Positions 1 to 8,384 are shown, counted from the first letter of the stretch. The stretch: DNA of 64,000 bases from Candidatus Krumholzibacteriia bacterium (GCA_014859985.1 JACZKN010000092.1:8875-72874), one strand, 5' to 3'. Notes: a model not told the origin generated them from the sequence alone. A program made the numbers and translations.

Positions 1-138
1 CTCGCATACGGCGGTTGCGTGTGGGTCGTCCGAGTAGGTTAGGATGAGAACGGTCAAGCGGGTCTCCCAAGCATACCAAGAAGGTGTTGCGCGGGGAGCA
101 TCGTACCCGCGGGCCACGACTTGGCCAAGCCTGACTAG

Positions 139-318
139 CTAGTAGTCGTCGGGCACCCAAACACCGCCGATGGTGCTAGCCGAGGGCCACGTGGCGGCCT
201 GCTCGCTCCTTGGGATGACGACCGGCGTCGCCTTCCGTCCAGCGAGCGTCTGGGCGGTCTGCTGGACGGCGGGCGGACGATCGGTGGAGCGGTTGGGTTG
301 GGTGTTGGCGGTGTTCAT
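139..318 (-). CDS. small hypothetical protein, 59 aa
   Basis: An open frame starts with ATG at 318, preceded by a GGGGAGAA ribosome-binding stretch at good spacing, and stops at 139-141. The product is rich in Pro, Thr, Ala and Gln, has no membrane segment or Cys motif, and ends in VWVPDDY. It looks intrinsically disordered. I do not recognise a family. The good ribosome-binding site is the main reason to list it; short length leaves real doubt. Confidence 0.35.
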   Translation of the reverse strand: MNTANTQPNRSTDRPPAVQQTAQTLAGRKATPVVIPRSEQAATWPSASTIGGVWVPDDY

Positions 319-806
319 CGTTCTCCCCCTAAGTATTCACTTGCGATGAGTTCGCTTGAAGCGTGTGACCATGCGAGCGAGGCGAGTCAATTGAGAAATA
401 CGAGCAAGAAACTGTAGTCCAGAATCACTGGCCTGACCTCTCCCTGCGACAAGCGTTAACCCGCCAACGTGGGAGCAAGGCGGCGGACGAGCGATAGTAC
501 CTGCGAGCAATGCTTGCCCGTGCGAACGATACCAGATTCGACGCCTGTTTTCAAGCAACTTGGCGGTAGGACTTGGCGGTAGGATAGCTGGGTGAGGCCG
601 TGCTAGCCCCAACTTGACCACAGATCTGCCACCGTGAAGGACTAAGGCGTAGTAGCGTAGATAGTTGCAGCGATATCGGCCGACATCTTGTAGGGGCGAC
701 TCATCGGAGCTAAACAACTATATTAGCTTCACAATTTCGCATTATTCACTGTACAAGTCGGGGCGACCGTGATAGCATACCCCCAGCCAAGAGGAGCTGG
801 CGGCCC
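319..806. other. non-coding stretch with a 13-bp tandem duplication
   Basis: No convincing gene is visible. The only long open frame (minus, 337-717) has a poor protein-like composition and no ribosome-binding site. ACTTGGCGGTAGG is repeated head to tail at 558-570 and 571-583. The 14-base TTGTAGGGGCGACT at 688-701 recurs inverted at 2,572-2,585. Together with the transposase fragment that follows, this looks like decayed mobile DNA. Confidence 0.4.
688..701. repeat. 14-bp inverted repeat, left copy (partner 2572-2585)
   Basis: TTGTAGGGGCGACT here matches the reverse complement of 2,572-2,585 exactly. The two copies flank about 1.9 kb holding a transposase N-terminal fragment, a small helix-turn-helix protein and the secreted protein. 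They could be terminal repeats of a decayed mobile element or a dispersed intergenic repeat. Confidence 0.4.
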
Positions 807-1022
807 ATGCATCTGCGCATTTCCACCAGGAAGAAGGACCGTAAGACCTACCAGTACGTCCAGCTCGTCGAGAGCTTCCGGCGTGACGACGGCGTCCCCA
901 GCCGCCGGACCGTCGCTAACTTGGGCCGGCTGACCGACCGTGAGATCGCCAACCTGCGCGTTGCCCTGCAGGCGTCGAGGTTGGGGATCACGCTTGAGCT
1001 TCCCGAGAGCGCCGACGATTAG
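807..1022 (+). pseudogene. transposase N-terminal fragment (IS1634-like)
   Basis: The 71-residue product reads like the N-terminus of IS1634/IS1549-type transposases: MHLRISTRKKDRKTY, then a short linker and a 'VANLGRL' segment. Full-length members run to several hundred residues with a DDE catalytic core, and nothing like that follows, because the frame stops at 1,020-1,022 and later frames are not transposase-like. An AAGAGGAG ribosome-binding site lies about 10 bases before the ATG. I read it as a truncated or degraded insertion sequence. It could instead be a short stand-alone protein. Confidence 0.5.
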
Positions 1023-1093
1023 GCCGATGGCATTAGCAGCCGCCGCACTGCAGCCTCAGTTCGGAGGCCCCATGCATTCGACCATCACCCACC

Positions 1094-1267
1094 CTACTTC
1101 GCCGCCGCCGTCTTCACTTTCGGCAGCACCTCGCACCCGTAGTAGCAGCACGCGCCCTTCTTCGCCTTGGGCGTCAGGCCGAGATCCTTGATCGCCTTCT
1201 TCACTTTCGTGTCGGGCAGGCCGAGCTCCTTCGCGATCGCACCGGCGGTCAACAAGTCGTCGGGCAT
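1094..1267 (-). CDS. small helix-turn-helix-like protein, 57 aa
   Basis: The start at 1,267 is chosen over an upstream ATG because AAGGAGGA sits immediately before it. The product opens with MPDDLLTAGAIAKELGLP, typical of a helix-turn-helix in which a recognition helix follows 'AKELGLPDTKVKKAIKDLGL'. It ends with a basic Lys/Ala tail and a CCYYGC cluster that could bind metal. Small proteins of this kind may act as DNA-binding regulators. Exact family is not known to me. Confidence 0.5.
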   Translation of the reverse strand: MPDDLLTAGAIAKELGLPDTKVKKAIKDLGLTPKAKKGACCYYGCEVLPKVKTAAAK

Positions 1268-1376
1268 TGGTCGGTCCTCCTTCGCTTGCCATGGGCAGTT
1301 GGGTCCGGGGCTCGTGAGTTCAGGAACCTGGGGACGATAGATCGTAGTCATCTCTCAGCCCGTTGCTGAGGCGCGC

Positions 1377-2282
1377 TCATTTCACCAAGACCATCCTCTT
1401 CGTCTCGCTGTAGTCGCCGAACTCAAGGCGATAAAAGTAGACGCCAGCGGCTACGCGACGGCCCGCCGTATCTCGGCCTCGCCATACGGCTTCGTTGCGC
1501 CCCTCATTAACGGTCTCGTTGCCGAGTATAACATCTACCAATCGTCCCGCCGCGTCGAACACCGAAAGGCAGACAACCCCCTGCTCAGTCACGTAGAATG
1601 GGATCGTCGTAGAGGGATTGAAGGGATTGGGGAAACACGGGCGAAGCAGGTCCTTCCCGGCGACCTCGCCGAGTTCACCCGCACTCGACAAACCAAGACC
1701 GTATGCCGTCCAGGCAAACCCACAGTAACCCCATGTCTCGTCACCTGTACTCACCATACGCACCCCCACCTGATAGTCGGGGTGTTCCTCTACTAGGCCG
1801 GCGGGAATCGTCAGAAGCAGCGTAGCGGTCATGACGCCGGGCGTCAGCGGATTCGCGTCGAATCGGAACTCCGCGTCCGTATTGATGTCATATCTTGTAT
1901 CGTATATGAATACGATTTCATTCGGCTCAGTACCCCCGTCACTGACAACGCCAGCTCCGGTGAGCGGGAAAAAGTTACCTGGGCCGGCTCCGGCGCCATA
2001 GATCCTCAATCGTATTGCATTCGAGGTAGCTCCCGTTGGAGATTCGAGCGCAAGCGCCACGAGTACCCTATCAAGGCCGCCGCCACAGCTCCCGACGCAA
2101 TATGTCGTACTCTCCCTGGACGGTGCAAACGACCAGAGCGAGAAGCCATTCCCGCCAGAACATCCACCCGTTCGGACCCAATAGTCCGCGGCATTGACTG
2201 CCGGCCCAGACCCCAACACGCCCACCAGAAACAACATGGCAATTCCGAGTGGACGCAAAGTACCTCGCACTTGCCGCAACAT
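1377..2282 (-). CDS. secreted protein with FlgD-like C-terminal sorting domain
   Basis: The 301-residue product starts at MLRQVRG (ATG at 2,282), giving a signal peptide with hydrophobic core LGIAMLFLVGVLG and probable cleavage near VNAAD. The middle is a predicted beta-rich region without a recognised domain. The last ~90 residues (from LLRPCFPNPFNPSTTIPF through 'AAGRRVAAGVYFYRLEFGDYSETKRMVLVK', here quoted only in part) are a FlgD-like Ig fold. That fold is used as a type IX-like secretion or surface-sorting tag in FCB bacteria and several candidate phyla. This gene gives the best hint about host taxonomy. An alternative upstream ATG at 2,384 would add 34 residues without a better signal. 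Confidence 0.7.
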   Translation of the reverse strand: MLRQVRGTLRPLGIAMLFLVGVLGSGPAVNAADYWVRTGGCSGGNGFSLWSFAPSRESTTYCVGSCGGGLDRVLVALALESPTGATSNAIRLRIYGAGAGPGNFFPLTGAGVVSDGGTEPNEIVFIYDTRYDINTDAEFRFDANPLTPGVMTATLLLTIPAGLVEEHPDYQVGVRMVSTGDETWGYCGFAWTAYGLGLSSAGELGEVAGKDLLRPCFPNPFNPSTTIPFYVTEQGVVCLSVFDAAGRLVDVILGNETVNEGRNEAVWRGRDTAGRRVAAGVYFYRLEFGDYSETKRMVLVK

Positions 2283-2796
2283 GAAGCACCCCGCGTATTC
2301 AGGAAAGTATGCCCCCCAGTGGACCAGGGGACCCAAAATGGTCTGCCACAGGGAAAAGGCTATCACAGATGGAGACACGATCACAAGTCGACGGGCACTT
2401 TCGCGGCATTCTCAGGCAACGACCATTCGAGCTCCCGGTTGTCCAATCTCGAGCGCGTGCCGCGGGCGCGACGGTATCGGCTTCGTCCCAGACGCCCCAA
2501 ACCTCACATTCATACCCCCAATAAGACCAGGCCAGCGGCCGGTATATCATTTAGGGGGATGATAGATACAAAGTCGCCCCTACAACGCTCTCGCAAGCGA
2601 TTGCTGCCCAACGATTACACGTTTGGTGTGGTCGAGATTCTGACAACTGCTGGGTCTGAGCACCGCACAAAAACACAGACACAGACTGGTTCAGACAAAA
2701 ACCGACGGCCGTTCTGTTAACCGCGGGCGATTCAGACAGGCACGGTTCTCGCCTCCCACCCTCGCAAAACCCTTTGCCCCCGCGTCTTATAGCGAC
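2283..2796. other. intergenic stretch, no supported gene
   Basis: Open frames here overlap on both strands and none has protein-like composition or a ribosome-binding site. It contains the right copy of the 14-bp inverted repeat (2,572-2,585) and A-rich sequence near 2,665-2,700. It should hold the promoter of the leftward secreted-protein gene. Confidence 0.5.
2572..2585. repeat. 14-bp inverted repeat, right copy (partner 688-701)
   Basis: AGTCGCCCCTACAA is the exact reverse complement of 688-701. Confidence 0.4.
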
Positions 2797-2822
2797 AAAA
2801 AAAGCAGGCGCAATGCACCTGC
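2797..2822 (-). terminator. orphan Rho-independent terminator, probably the displaced tRNA-Asn terminator
   Basis: On the minus strand GCAGGTG, loop CATTG, CGCCTGC is followed by seven T residues (2,803 down to 2,797). The stem is 7 bp with one G-T pair. No leftward gene lies immediately to its right in this arrangement. If the element is removed by joining the cores at 2,846-2,853 and 62,373-62,380, this hairpin falls about 23 bases after the CCA end of tRNA-Asn, where a tRNA terminator belongs. Confidence 0.7.
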
Positions 2823-2840
2823 CCTCGTTTCCCTATTTGA

Positions 2841-3416
2841 AAAACTTGGCTCCCCAAACGTAACAGTTCTCGACACCGCCGCCGGCCCGGATGGGCCAAG
2901 CCCGAGGTCTGGTTCCGGATCGTCCATATCGCCCAGGAAGGCGCGGATAGGGCACCAGTGGCCGCCTACCGCGAACAGACGGTGGAAATCGCCCTGGGGC
3001 CCAAGGGGGCGTTCCAGACCGGGATCGTGGGCGCCCTGAAACGACGGGTGGCGCCTGACCAGACCGTCAACGCCCTGTCGGCCAAGGCCCGGAACCGGAA
3101 GCCGCCCAAGCCTCCCCAGACCCCGAAAGTGGTCGAGCTTCTCAGGACGGCCCAGGAGTGGCGGCGACAGCTCGACGCGGGCGAGGTCACGAACCAGGCC
3201 GAAATCGCCCGTCGAGAAGGGATCACGCGCGCCCGGGTGACCCAGGTCATGAGTCTGGTACGCCTCGCGCCCGATATCCAGGAATACGTCCTGTCCCTCC
3301 CCGAAACGGTCCGCCGACCGATAATCACCGAACGCGCTCTGCGGCCCATCGCGCTCCTGGAGACGGCGACCGACCAGAAGACCAGGTTTCAGGAACTCAT
3401 CTCGGACATCTCGTAG
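2841..3416 (+). CDS. helix-turn-helix (ParB/KorB-like) protein; probable C-terminal part of the integrase in the circular form
   Basis: The frame is open from 2,841 (after TGA at 2,838-2,840) but has no ATG, and the first usable start is GTG at 2,958. Codons before that GTG still look like protein (PEVWFRIVHIAQEG), so the integrated copy seems cut off at its N-terminus. A helix-turn-helix similar to ParB/KorB proteins follows in the second half: NQAEIARREGITRARVTQVM, then 'LAPDIQEYVLSLPETVRR'. The left attachment core lies in the same frame (Trp-Leu at 2,847-2,852). Circularisation would therefore fuse this piece to the integrase without a stop. A 152-residue stand-alone protein from GTG 2,958 is also possible. 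Confidence 0.65.
   Translation, partial: KTWLPKRNSSRHRRRPGWAKPEVWFRIVHIAQEGADRAPVAAYREQTVEIALGPKGAFQTGIVGALKRRVAPDQTVNALSAKARNRKPPKPPQTPKVVELLRTAQEWRRQLDAGEVTNQAEIARREGITRARVTQVMSLVRLAPDIQEYVLSLPETVRRPIITERALRPIALLETATDQKTRFQELISDIS
2846..2853. other. attL core (left end of the 59.5-kb element)
   Basis: TTGGCTCC is shared with 62,373-62,380 at the 3' end of tRNA-Asn. Three independent features point here: the shared core, the displaced terminator just outside, and the in-frame continuation of the integrase into the ORF just inside. An 8-base match alone would be weak. Serine integrases often share only a short core between their att sites. Confidence 0.7.
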
Positions 3417-3486
3417 AACGCACCCGTGATCAACTGGTGTGCTGAACAGGTTGCACCGCGGCAAATCGTGGGCTATTCTCGCCGAC

Positions 3487-4218
3487 ATGCCAAGATTTGA
3501 CGACTTCATCGTATTCGTGGACGAGAGTGGGGACCATTGGATGGCCACCCCGGACCCGAATTACCCGATCTTCGTCCTTGCGTTCTGCCTCTTCAAGAAG
3601 AGCGACTACTCCCATGTCGCCGTGCCAAAGCTGATCGACTTCAAATTCAAGCACTTCGGACACGACCAGATAGTTCTGCACGAGCGCGAGATCAGGAAAT
3701 CGAAGGGTGACTTCAGCATACTCCAAATCGAGTCGGTTCGGGAAGCTTTCCAGCGCGACACAAACCAACTGATAGAAGATTCCCCGTTCACGCTAGTTGC
3801 CGGAGTGATCGACAAGGTCCGACTCCAGAACAACTACGCTACCCCGGAGAACCCGTACCACCTCGCAATGACGTTTGGCCTGGAGCGGATCTACCTTCAT
3901 CTACACAACTTTACGCCAGGAACGGTCTGGTTTGTCTTTGAGGAGCGGGGCAAGAAGGAGGATGCCGATCTGGAGCTGCAATTCCGGCGGGTGTGTGAAA
4001 CAAACGCAACGAGGAATGCGCTTCCGTTCAGAATCCGGTTCGCTTCGAAGGCCTCGAATTCGTGTGGGCTCCAGATCGCTGATCTGCTCGCGCGTCCGAT
4101 CGGCCGGCACGTGATGAACCCGACCCAACCGAACAGGGCCTATGAGATCATCGAGCCGAAGTTCAGACGGAATCCACAGGGACGGATTGAAGGCTGGGGG
4201 CTCAAGGAGTTCCCGTAA
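3487..4218 (+). CDS. DUF3800 domain protein
   Basis: The 243-residue protein begins at ATG 3,487; an in-frame GTG at 3,439 is possible but adds unlike residues. Near the N-terminus it has FIVFVDESGDHW, the acidic 'DESG(D/Y)' signature of DUF3800. Later 'CGLQIADLLARPIGRHVM' carries the conserved QxADLxA segment of that family. DUF3800 proteins are predicted RNase H-fold nucleases, often found in mobile or defence regions, and their biochemical role is not settled. It is the first complete gene inside the element. Confidence 0.75.
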   Translation: MPRFDDFIVFVDESGDHWMATPDPNYPIFVLAFCLFKKSDYSHVAVPKLIDFKFKHFGHDQIVLHEREIRKSKGDFSILQIESVREAFQRDTNQLIEDSPFTLVAGVIDKVRLQNNYATPENPYHLAMTFGLERIYLHLHNFTPGTVWFVFEERGKKEDADLELQFRRVCETNATRNALPFRIRFASKASNSCGLQIADLLARPIGRHVMNPTQPNRAYEIIEPKFRRNPQGRIEGWGLKEFP

Positions 4219-4326
4219 AAGCGAAGGGCCCCGACTTTCGCCGAGGCCACAACGCCGACCGAGTATTCCCAGTCCATTTTCACACAGGTTAGGGCTGGCC
4301 GGCCCGGGAGTCAATGGGAAATCGAG

Positions 4327-5058
4327 ATGAAATTGCTAACCGTAGATCAAAACGAGATCGCCACACGGCGGGTGAACGAGGCCATTGAGAAGCGCATAGG
4401 CCAGCTCCGGCTGGACTTGAAAGCCCTGAAGGAAGAGCTGAGTAACCGAGGCCTTCAGCTCGACTCGGGCGTTGCGTATCAGGAGTTCGCTCGACTAGCA
4501 GGGACCACACTGGATGACCTAATTTGGGGTGCTTGGATGGCCCTACGCGACTTTCTAGGGGAAGTCGATCTCATCGCTCCAACCGGACTCGCCCGCGACG
4601 TCCACGAGTTTCTTCGCCCGCAGACCGATCAACTTGAGCGTGTCGCCTTGGGGGTCGTCTACGAGAACCTCCACACTCTGAAGGAAGGGAATCCGAAGTA
4701 CCGTAATGAACTCGATCTCGCGCTCAAGAAAGCAATAGGCGATCGCAAACGACAGGTCTGGAACCGCGTCTGTACGGATTCCCGGTTGCTTGAAGAGCGA
4801 CTAAGGAAGGAACAGCAAGTAGACGATCGAAGGGAACGACGCGCCGACAGGCGAGCACTCACGACCGCGATCTGGACCGTCGTAGCGACGGTGGTGCTAA
4901 CAACGCTTGCCGGCCTTCTATTCAGGCCACGCGGTGAACCGGCTGGAGTCGCTCGACCAGAAAGTATCCAGCAGGTCGAAGTGCTACCAGATACGACATC
5001 TGCCGATACTGTCGTCCGAGCGCCCTTGGACACAGCGACCGTAGACACGACGCGCTAG
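4327..5058 (+). CDS. coiled-coil protein with a single C-terminal membrane segment
   Basis: The 243-residue product has a heptad-like N-terminal helix (residues ~10-45), a helical middle and a strongly charged stretch rich in Arg/Asp/Glu. One hydrophobic segment follows (TAIWTVVATVVLTTLAGLLF, about residue 180-200), then a Thr/Asp/Pro-rich tail. The Arg-rich side before the membrane segment predicts the N-terminal bulk is cytoplasmic. A GGGAAAT stretch precedes the ATG. It converges with the TIR gene so closely that the two stop codons share bases in CTAG at 5,055-5,058. I do not recognise a family. A membrane partner for the TIR protein is a guess from position only. Confidence 0.6.
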   Translation: MKLLTVDQNEIATRRVNEAIEKRIGQLRLDLKALKEELSNRGLQLDSGVAYQEFARLAGTTLDDLIWGAWMALRDFLGEVDLIAPTGLARDVHEFLRPQTDQLERVALGVVYENLHTLKEGNPKYRNELDLALKKAIGDRKRQVWNRVCTDSRLLEERLRKEQQVDDRRERRADRRALTTAIWTVVATVVLTTLAGLLFRPRGEPAGVARPESIQQVEVLPDTTSADTVVRAPLDTATVDTTR

Positions 5059-6008
5059 TTCTCCAATAAACGCTTGAGCGACCCGCGAACATCACCGATG
5101 TACCTACCCGCCGCACCAAGAGCCTGCGACACGAGGATATGCCGTTCGTTCTCCAATTCGCCGACGATGTGGTCGACAAACAGCTGAGGCACTCCAAGAT
5201 GCCTCGCTATCTCGTTGGTCTGGCGAAGTCCATCGTTGAGGATCGCGAGGATGACGTTGCGATGGATCTCACTAAAGTTCGGCACATATGCCTCGAAGTA
5301 GGTCGACCAGCCGTAGTTTGTGACTTGGAAGCTGTCGAGGTTTGGCCCCAATGTAGCGTGAACCTCAACGAGCCCATGGTTCTCTAACACGTCGAGTGTG
5401 TCCCGCAATTCAGCCTCCGGAATGGCCAGGTCCCTGAGGACCAGGCCTGGCTCAACAAGGTACTCGCCTGACTCGACCATGAACTCGCACGAGTACTTGA
5501 ACACTGCGCTATCCAGAGAGTTGAGGCCGTAGATGTGGGCAGCGTCCGCGGTCACGTATGCCGGGGGCGGCCCCAGTGGAGGCTTTGGCCGGTGATCGTA
5601 GACTGCGGCAACGATACTCTCGATCGCCTGCGTCGGGTCCTCTAGGTCATCAACCCGCTGCCAGACCGTAGATCGGAGTGGCTCCGGCACGTCGCAACCG
5701 TCGAGAACGACGGGGATGATCCTCGCTCCCTTCTGGATACGGCCAACGACAGCGGCGTTGAGTTCCTCCTTCACCCACGGCTTCGAGACGCTGAACTGCG
5801 AGAGTACAAGGATCACTGCCGATGCGTTTCGGAGGCCTTCGTTGAAGATCTTATCGACAAGCGAATCGCCTGGAAGGATTTCCCAGAAATCGAGCCATAC
5901 GTCAATACCCCGCTCGCGCAGTTGCTCTGCGAGTCGGAACACGAAACGTTCCTTATCCTCGGAGGCGTGACTCAAGAACACTCTCGGGGCGCGGTCTTTG
6001 GTTTCCAT
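5055..6008 (-). CDS. TIR-domain protein with C-terminal winged-helix-like region
   Basis: The start is ATG 6,008 (AAGGAG 10 bases upstream), not the earlier GTG that overlaps that site. Residues 9-~140 form a TIR domain: VFLSHASED at 10-18, DVWLDFWEI, and WVKEEL at 78-83. Glu82 aligns with the catalytic Glu of SARM1-type NADases, so NAD+ cleavage is plausible. The rest of the 317 residues has no transmembrane segment and contains repeated helix-turn-helix-like stretches ('RQTNEIARHLGVPQLFVDHIVGEL' in part), suggesting nucleic-acid or protein sensing. It closes the leftward defence series after the helicase and the broken DUF2188 gene. Abortive-infection function is inferred from known TIR defence effectors. 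Confidence 0.85.
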   Translation of the reverse strand: METKDRAPRVFLSHASEDKERFVFRLAEQLRERGIDVWLDFWEILPGDSLVDKIFNEGLRNASAVILVLSQFSVSKPWVKEELNAAVVGRIQKGARIIPVVLDGCDVPEPLRSTVWQRVDDLEDPTQAIESIVAAVYDHRPKPPLGPPPAYVTADAAHIYGLNSLDSAVFKYSCEFMVESGEYLVEPGLVLRDLAIPEAELRDTLDVLENHGLVEVHATLGPNLDSFQVTNYGWSTYFEAYVPNFSEIHRNVILAILNDGLRQTNEIARHLGVPQLFVDHIVGELENERHILVSQALGAAGRYIGDVRGSLKRLLEN

Positions 6009-6045
6009 GACACGAATGCTCCTTGTCACCGGGCGGGCACGGGTC

Positions 6046-6258
6046 CTACTTGCCGATCGTGTCGTAGTTGGGAACGGTGCCGTCCCTGCGATGAACTACG
6101 ACTCCACCGTCGCCCTTCCGTCGGGCGATCTTGTTTGCTGACTGGTCGGCCTCGTGCTGAGGTAGGCGACGGTTTTCCCCCTGGGCTCCATTGTGCTTCC
6201 CGCGTCAACCGACTTTGGGATAAGGCATTACTGGCCGATCGTTGGATCTTTCCGCCAT
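6046..6258 (-). pseudogene. DUF2188-like small protein interrupted by an in-frame TGA
   Basis: ATG at 6,258 follows a GGGGGCTGACC stretch, and the frame runs 70 codons to TAG at 6,046-6,048 with one TGA at codon 18 (6,205-6,207). After that stop the reading continues as family-like sequence: QSANKIARRKGDGG, then VVVHRRDGTVPNYDTIG. This is the usual DUF2188 ending with 'hxRDGxhxxxDTh'. The TGA falls where DUF2188 proteins carry a conserved Trp of the GGW motif, so a TGG to TGA change is the simplest reading. It lies between the helicase and TIR genes, on the same strand. A sequencing error cannot be excluded. Confidence 0.6.
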
Positions 6259-6302
6259 GGTCAGCCCCCTAATCTACAAGTACCTCCCACCGGAAGAGGA
6301 CA

Positions 6303-8384
6303 CTATTGACCAATAGCCAGGTCATCGAGGAACTCGGATGATGGTTCAACGCCGGTAACCAGGAGGTGGTCGCGCGCTCGCGTGCAGGCGACATAGAGTA
6401 GATGGCGTTCGGTGTTGTAGACCTCTTCAAGGTCCGCGTCATCCGCCACCGATTCAATTCGCTCCTGTAACGGCAGCACCTCATCGTCGCAGGCCATCAC
6501 GGCGACAGCTCGGAACTCGAGGCCTTTGGCCAGGTGCATCGTACAGATCGACACGCTCCCCGGCCGAGTGTCGAAGCTCTCCCGTAGCTCCAGGGCTTCA
6601 AGACCGGCGCGCTCCACCGCCGCCCTGGCACGGGGAAACTGCGCCGCAGAGCGCACGAAGATCCCGACCTCGCGCGGCTGCAACCCGTCCTTGCGAAGAT
6701 CGACCAGCCAATCCGCGACGGACGCGATCTCATCCGATTCATCATCGAATCGTCGCAGCTCAGGGTTGGCTCCGTTGAACACGGACACCGTTCCGCGTCG
6801 GTTCTCCCGGTTCCCATCCACATCGGCCAATTCGGCTGGCAACAATCGATCTGCCTGTTGGCGGATCTGATGGGACGTGCGGTAGTTGACCCGCAAGGTA
6901 GAGGAGCGCCCACGCACGTCGACACCGAGAGACTTCCAGGAAAACGGCGGTTGGAATATTCGCTGTCCAAGATCGCCGGCGAAGAATAGCCCATCTGGAC
7001 GACCCGTTGAAAGCGCAGCCAGAAAGCGTAGCTCGGGGACGCCGATATCCTGTGCCTCGTCCACGACAGCGAAGTCATACGGGCAGCTACTAGCGGCGAG
7101 GAGCCGCTTGGAAACCGCGGCAAACATCATGGCCATGGTGATCTCGCCACGTCTTGCTAGCTCTTGCCACACCCGGTCGAATACCGACCACAGGACCTGC
7201 CTCTGCTGCTCACCAAGTCTGGTCTTTCGCCCCAAGCGGGCAACATCCCGGTAAGTCTCCCATGTGTCCAGTTGCCACGCATCGACGACATCGTTCCATT
7301 CCGTCCACAAGAAGTGATCTGTGAATCGGTGGCCGCCAACGTCACGCGAAGCGCTCTTCAGCATGGCGCGCAACTCGGGCTCATGGACCAATTTCGGTTT
7401 GGTCACCAAAGCGGCGTGCAGCCGCCGCCCGACCTCGCCGATCGCCAGGACCTCGATCCTTTCGAACAGTCTCGCGTCATTTCCGACCAGACGGCGCAGC
7501 TTTACACGAAGTGCGTCTGCCAGAGTGCCGGAAAACGTGGTCAGAAGAACGCGCGCGTTCTCATCTCGCTTTGCAAGGAATGCTGCACGGTGAAGTGCAA
7601 CGACGGTCTTTCCTGTACCCGCGGAGCCTGCCACGCGCGCGGGGCCGGTGAACGTCCGCTCGACCAAGGTGCGCTGCGCCGGATGTAGGAATACCGTCCA
7701 CTTTTCCCACGGGTAGTCCAGAGCCAGGCGCAGTTCATCGACGTTCGCCATGACCCGGAACCGGCGAAGCGCATCGGGATGCTCAAATGGATCGCCTTGC
7801 TCAGTTGCAGCGACAGGGACAGGTGGCATCCCCCCTGTGGCGATCTCGAGCAAAGCCTCGGCCGCCTCAGCTGGAAGACGGTCTGCGAGCTCGAGAATCG
7901 TGTCTTCTGTCGCTGTACGCACATTGGCTAGCCAATCGACCGGCACGCCATACGACAAGAGCGTGTGGTCATCAAGCGCAGCAAACGGGGTCTTCTGCGG
8001 CCGTTCGGGTTCCTGGGCCTCGATGAATTTGGGGATGACGATCTCTTGGTACGTCTCGCGGATCTCGACAATCTGAGCGGCACCCGTTGTCGGGTGTGCT
8101 TCCAGCTTACGCTTTTCCGCCCACCGATAGGCGTCATCGTGATGCCCGGCAAAGCAGAGCACCAGGCTCGCTGCGGTCTTGTGGACAATCAGACGCAGAT
8201 CCTTGCTGACCCGTACCGACCAGAAGTTCTTGTCCTTCGCCTTCTCGAGCTTGTGGAACTGCATGCTCGGGTGTGCCGGATTGACCTGGAGGTCGAATGC
8301 CGTCGTCTTGACGGCCTTCTGCTCGTCACCTGAGAGTCGGCCCAGGCTGGTCGTAAAGGTGTCGGCAATTCGAAACGTAATCAT
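6303..8384 (-). CDS. UvrD/REP-type helicase with N-terminal ParE/RelE-like domain
   Basis: Residues 1-~95 resemble RelE/ParE toxins ('HKLEKAKDKNFWSVRVSKDLRLIV' in part). A superfamily 1 helicase follows, with Walker A GSAGTGKT at 253-260, Walker B VVDEAQDI, a UvrD-type motif VNYRTSHQIRQQA, MHLAKGLEFRAV and the final VACTRARDHLLV. Total is 693 residues. ATG overlaps the methyltransferase stop (ATGA at 8,381-8,384), which indicates translational coupling and a shared job. Such ParE-UvrD fusions occur beside restriction genes. Whether the first domain cuts mRNA, poisons gyrase or is only a regulatory module cannot be told from sequence. Confidence 0.85.
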   Translation of the reverse strand: MITFRIADTFTTSLGRLSGDEQKAVKTTAFDLQVNPAHPSMQFHKLEKAKDKNFWSVRVSKDLRLIVHKTAASLVLCFAGHHDDAYRWAEKRKLEAHPTTGAAQIVEIRETYQEIVIPKFIEAQEPERPQKTPFAALDDHTLLSYGVPVDWLANVRTATEDTILELADRLPAEAAEALLEIATGGMPPVPVAATEQGDPFEHPDALRRFRVMANVDELRLALDYPWEKWTVFLHPAQRTLVERTFTGPARVAGSAGTGKTVVALHRAAFLAKRDENARVLLTTFSGTLADALRVKLRRLVGNDARLFERIEVLAIGEVGRRLHAALVTKPKLVHEPELRAMLKSASRDVGGHRFTDHFLWTEWNDVVDAWQLDTWETYRDVARLGRKTRLGEQQRQVLWSVFDRVWQELARRGEITMAMMFAAVSKRLLAASSCPYDFAVVDEAQDIGVPELRFLAALSTGRPDGLFFAGDLGQRIFQPPFSWKSLGVDVRGRSSTLRVNYRTSHQIRQQADRLLPAELADVDGNRENRRGTVSVFNGANPELRRFDDESDEIASVADWLVDLRKDGLQPREVGIFVRSAAQFPRARAAVERAGLEALELRESFDTRPGSVSICTMHLAKGLEFRAVAVMACDDEVLPLQERIESVADDADLEEVYNTERHLLYVACTRARDHLLVTGVEPSSEFLDDLAIGQ

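Noticed and set aside
337..717. 126-residue open frame on the minus strand
   Set aside because: Unprotein-like composition, no ribosome-binding site and overlap with a tandem repeat; treated as non-coding.
2271..2720. Overlapping plus-strand frames in the spacer before attL
   Set aside because: Several frames overlap on both strands, none with start signals or recognisable sequence.
2787..3548. 253-residue minus-strand open frame that could have used the terminator at 2,797
   Set aside because: It is the antisense shadow of the HTH and DUF3800 genes, and its own stop lies before the hairpin; composition is Gly/Arg/Asp-biased as in other shadows.
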